A stretch of DNA of 23,594 nucleotides from Thermoplasmata archaeon (GTDB taxonomy: Archaea > Thermoplasmatota > Thermoplasmata > Halarchaeoplasmatales > Halarchaeoplasmataceae): NCBI GenBank assembly GCA_019594025.1, contig JAFDUB010000014.1, positions 1-23,594 on the forward strand. The letters run 5' to 3'. The translations under genes and the position numbers were made by a program. Shown piece after piece: positions 22,964-23,594 of the stretch. The notes beneath the pieces were generated by a model. The model was not told the origin of the DNA, did no database searches, and saw nothing but the letters and a program-made list of their open reading frames with translations. Within the stretch, counting starts at the first letter, position 1; each line of letters opens with the position of its first letter.

Positions 22964-23296
22964 TTATACAAAATTGTAATTCGTTGAAGGAGTGTTCGGT
23001 TCGCTCATGTCAAAGTCGAGCTCGCTTTTCCCGCATATATTATCTTCTGCCGGGCAGTGTATTCGCATCTAGGTCCATCAACTGATTTATCACTTCACCA
23101 TCCGCCCGGATCAGTGCGTGGGTGTAGTATGTATGCAGTACCTCCGCACCCAATCTCTCTAACTCCGATGCAGTATCCTCCAGCACTATGGTTTCCACAG
23201 AGCCGCTGGAAGGATAAAAACAGCTGCCGCCAGTACTGAAAATAGTATTACAAACGATATAAAGATAGAAGCTAGTTTGATATACCTCCTCCTCAT
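22964..23296 (-). pseudogene. Frameshifted secreted-protein relic, propeptide-like
   Basis: The ATG at 23296 stands 6 nt after GAGGAG and begins a clear signal peptide (MRRRYIKLASIFISFVILFS, then VLAAAVFILP). The frame then ends at a stop, but one added base near 23203-23210 joins it to SGSVETIVLEDTASELERLG, AEVLHTYYTHALIRADGEVI and NQLMDLDANTLPG, which looks like an inhibitor I9-type propeptide of secreted subtilases. This ends at TAA (23040-23042). A second shift gives AEDNICGKSELDFDMSEPNT up to a stop at 22964. Two shifts and no catalytic part indicate a dead gene, unless they are sequencing errors. A TATA-like stretch (about 23342-23354) precedes it. Confidence 0.5.
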
Positions 23297-23411
23297 TTTC
23301 ATCTCCTCGGTTTGAGTCTATCTAAACATTATAACCTAAATCCATATACTTAAAGGTACCTAGCGGGTTCGTTATTAATAGTCGTTAAACTATATTTATC
23401 TCGAATGAAAT

Positions 23412-23432
23412 TGAGCGGTGAGCGGTGAGCGG
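23412..23432. repeat. Three tandem 7-base GAGCGGT units
   Basis: GAGCGGT GAGCGGT GAGCGGG lies directly after the stop of the right-edge gene (minus strand reading), in the gap before the frameshifted relic. Three units with one change. It is a simple slippage repeat with no clear role. Confidence 0.6.
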
Positions 23433-23435
23433 GTT

Positions 23436-23594
23436 TTAGTATTCAACTATCCAGTCCACAGTATAGTCCGCATCGTTGTACACCCAGTAACCTTCACCGG
23501 GCTGGAACACAAAGTTCCCCGGGTCGTGGTCGTATGCAAGGTTGTACTCTTCCGAACCGTCAAAGTAACCGATACGGCTAACCTCAGCCGGTAG
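23436..23594 (-). CDS. C-terminal end of another GWN-module protein (cut by window edge)
   Basis: The 52 visible residues (LPAEVSRIGYFDGSEEYNLA, then YDHDPGNFVF, QPGEGYWVYN, DADYTVDWIVEY, stop) match the end of the protein at 8754 in about 80 percent of positions by eye, including the final DWIV-Y and the stop position. It is therefore the last part of the second lobe of the shared module. The rest of the gene lies beyond the window, and nothing can be said of its other domains. It is probably secreted like its relatives. Confidence 0.8.
   Translation of the reverse strand, partial: LPAEVSRIGYFDGSEEYNLAYDHDPGNFVFQPGEGYWVYNDADYTVDWIVEY

Noticed and set aside
23057..23239. Plus-strand 60-codon open frame near the right end
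   Set aside because: Antisense of the propeptide-like stretch on the minus strand; Pro/Ser-rich with no start signal.

Overview
This window most likely comes from an uncultured archaeon. The signs are an archaeal-type signal peptidase (Ser/His rather than Ser/Lys), a Mre11-Rad50 pair in an ATGA overlap, a KaiC-type ATPase, A/T-rich TATA boxes about 25 nt before short leaders, T-run terminators, and frequent TTG/GTG starts mixed with strong GAGGAGG ribosome sites. The load of secreted multidomain hydrolases would fit sediment Thermoplasmatota (for example the MBG-D type). That placement is inference from gene content; no rRNA or marker gene is present.

Left third (1-9.7 kb): a decayed transposase end, then three minus-strand genes for large secreted proteins. 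The first is a gingipain-like (C25-type) cysteine peptidase. The second is a 1865-residue protein carrying three different cell-wall hydrolase domains: an Amidase_2/PGRP-type amidase, a GH18 glycosidase of the peptidoglycan-cutting kind, and an Amidase_3 amidase. The third is the 3' part of an Ig-repeat protein. All three carry the same two-lobed module of about 165 residues, and a fourth copy runs off the right edge of the window. The likely joint job is extracellular breakdown of bacterial cells or their remains, in an organism that should have no peptidoglycan of its own.

Centre (9.7-18.2 kb): at about 9.70-9.73 kb two 5'-truncated genes meet head to head, which marks a rearrangement or an assembly join. 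Rightward follow an Ig/PKD-type membrane protein end, a signal peptidase fused to a multi-pass membrane region, a 440-base non-coding stretch with an IS200/IS605 right-end relic, a KaiC-like ATPase, a coiled-coil protein with four zinc ribbons, a large TPR protein, an endonuclease IV-type enzyme and a multi-pass membrane protein.

Right third (18.2-23.6 kb): a convergent mre11-rad50 operon, a divergent HAD phosphatase, a small possible protein, a frameshifted secreted-protein relic, and the 3' end of another gene for the shared module. Decayed genes and mobile-element scars sit next to the secreted-protein genes at both ends, suggesting these are the fluid parts of the region around a stable DNA-repair core.
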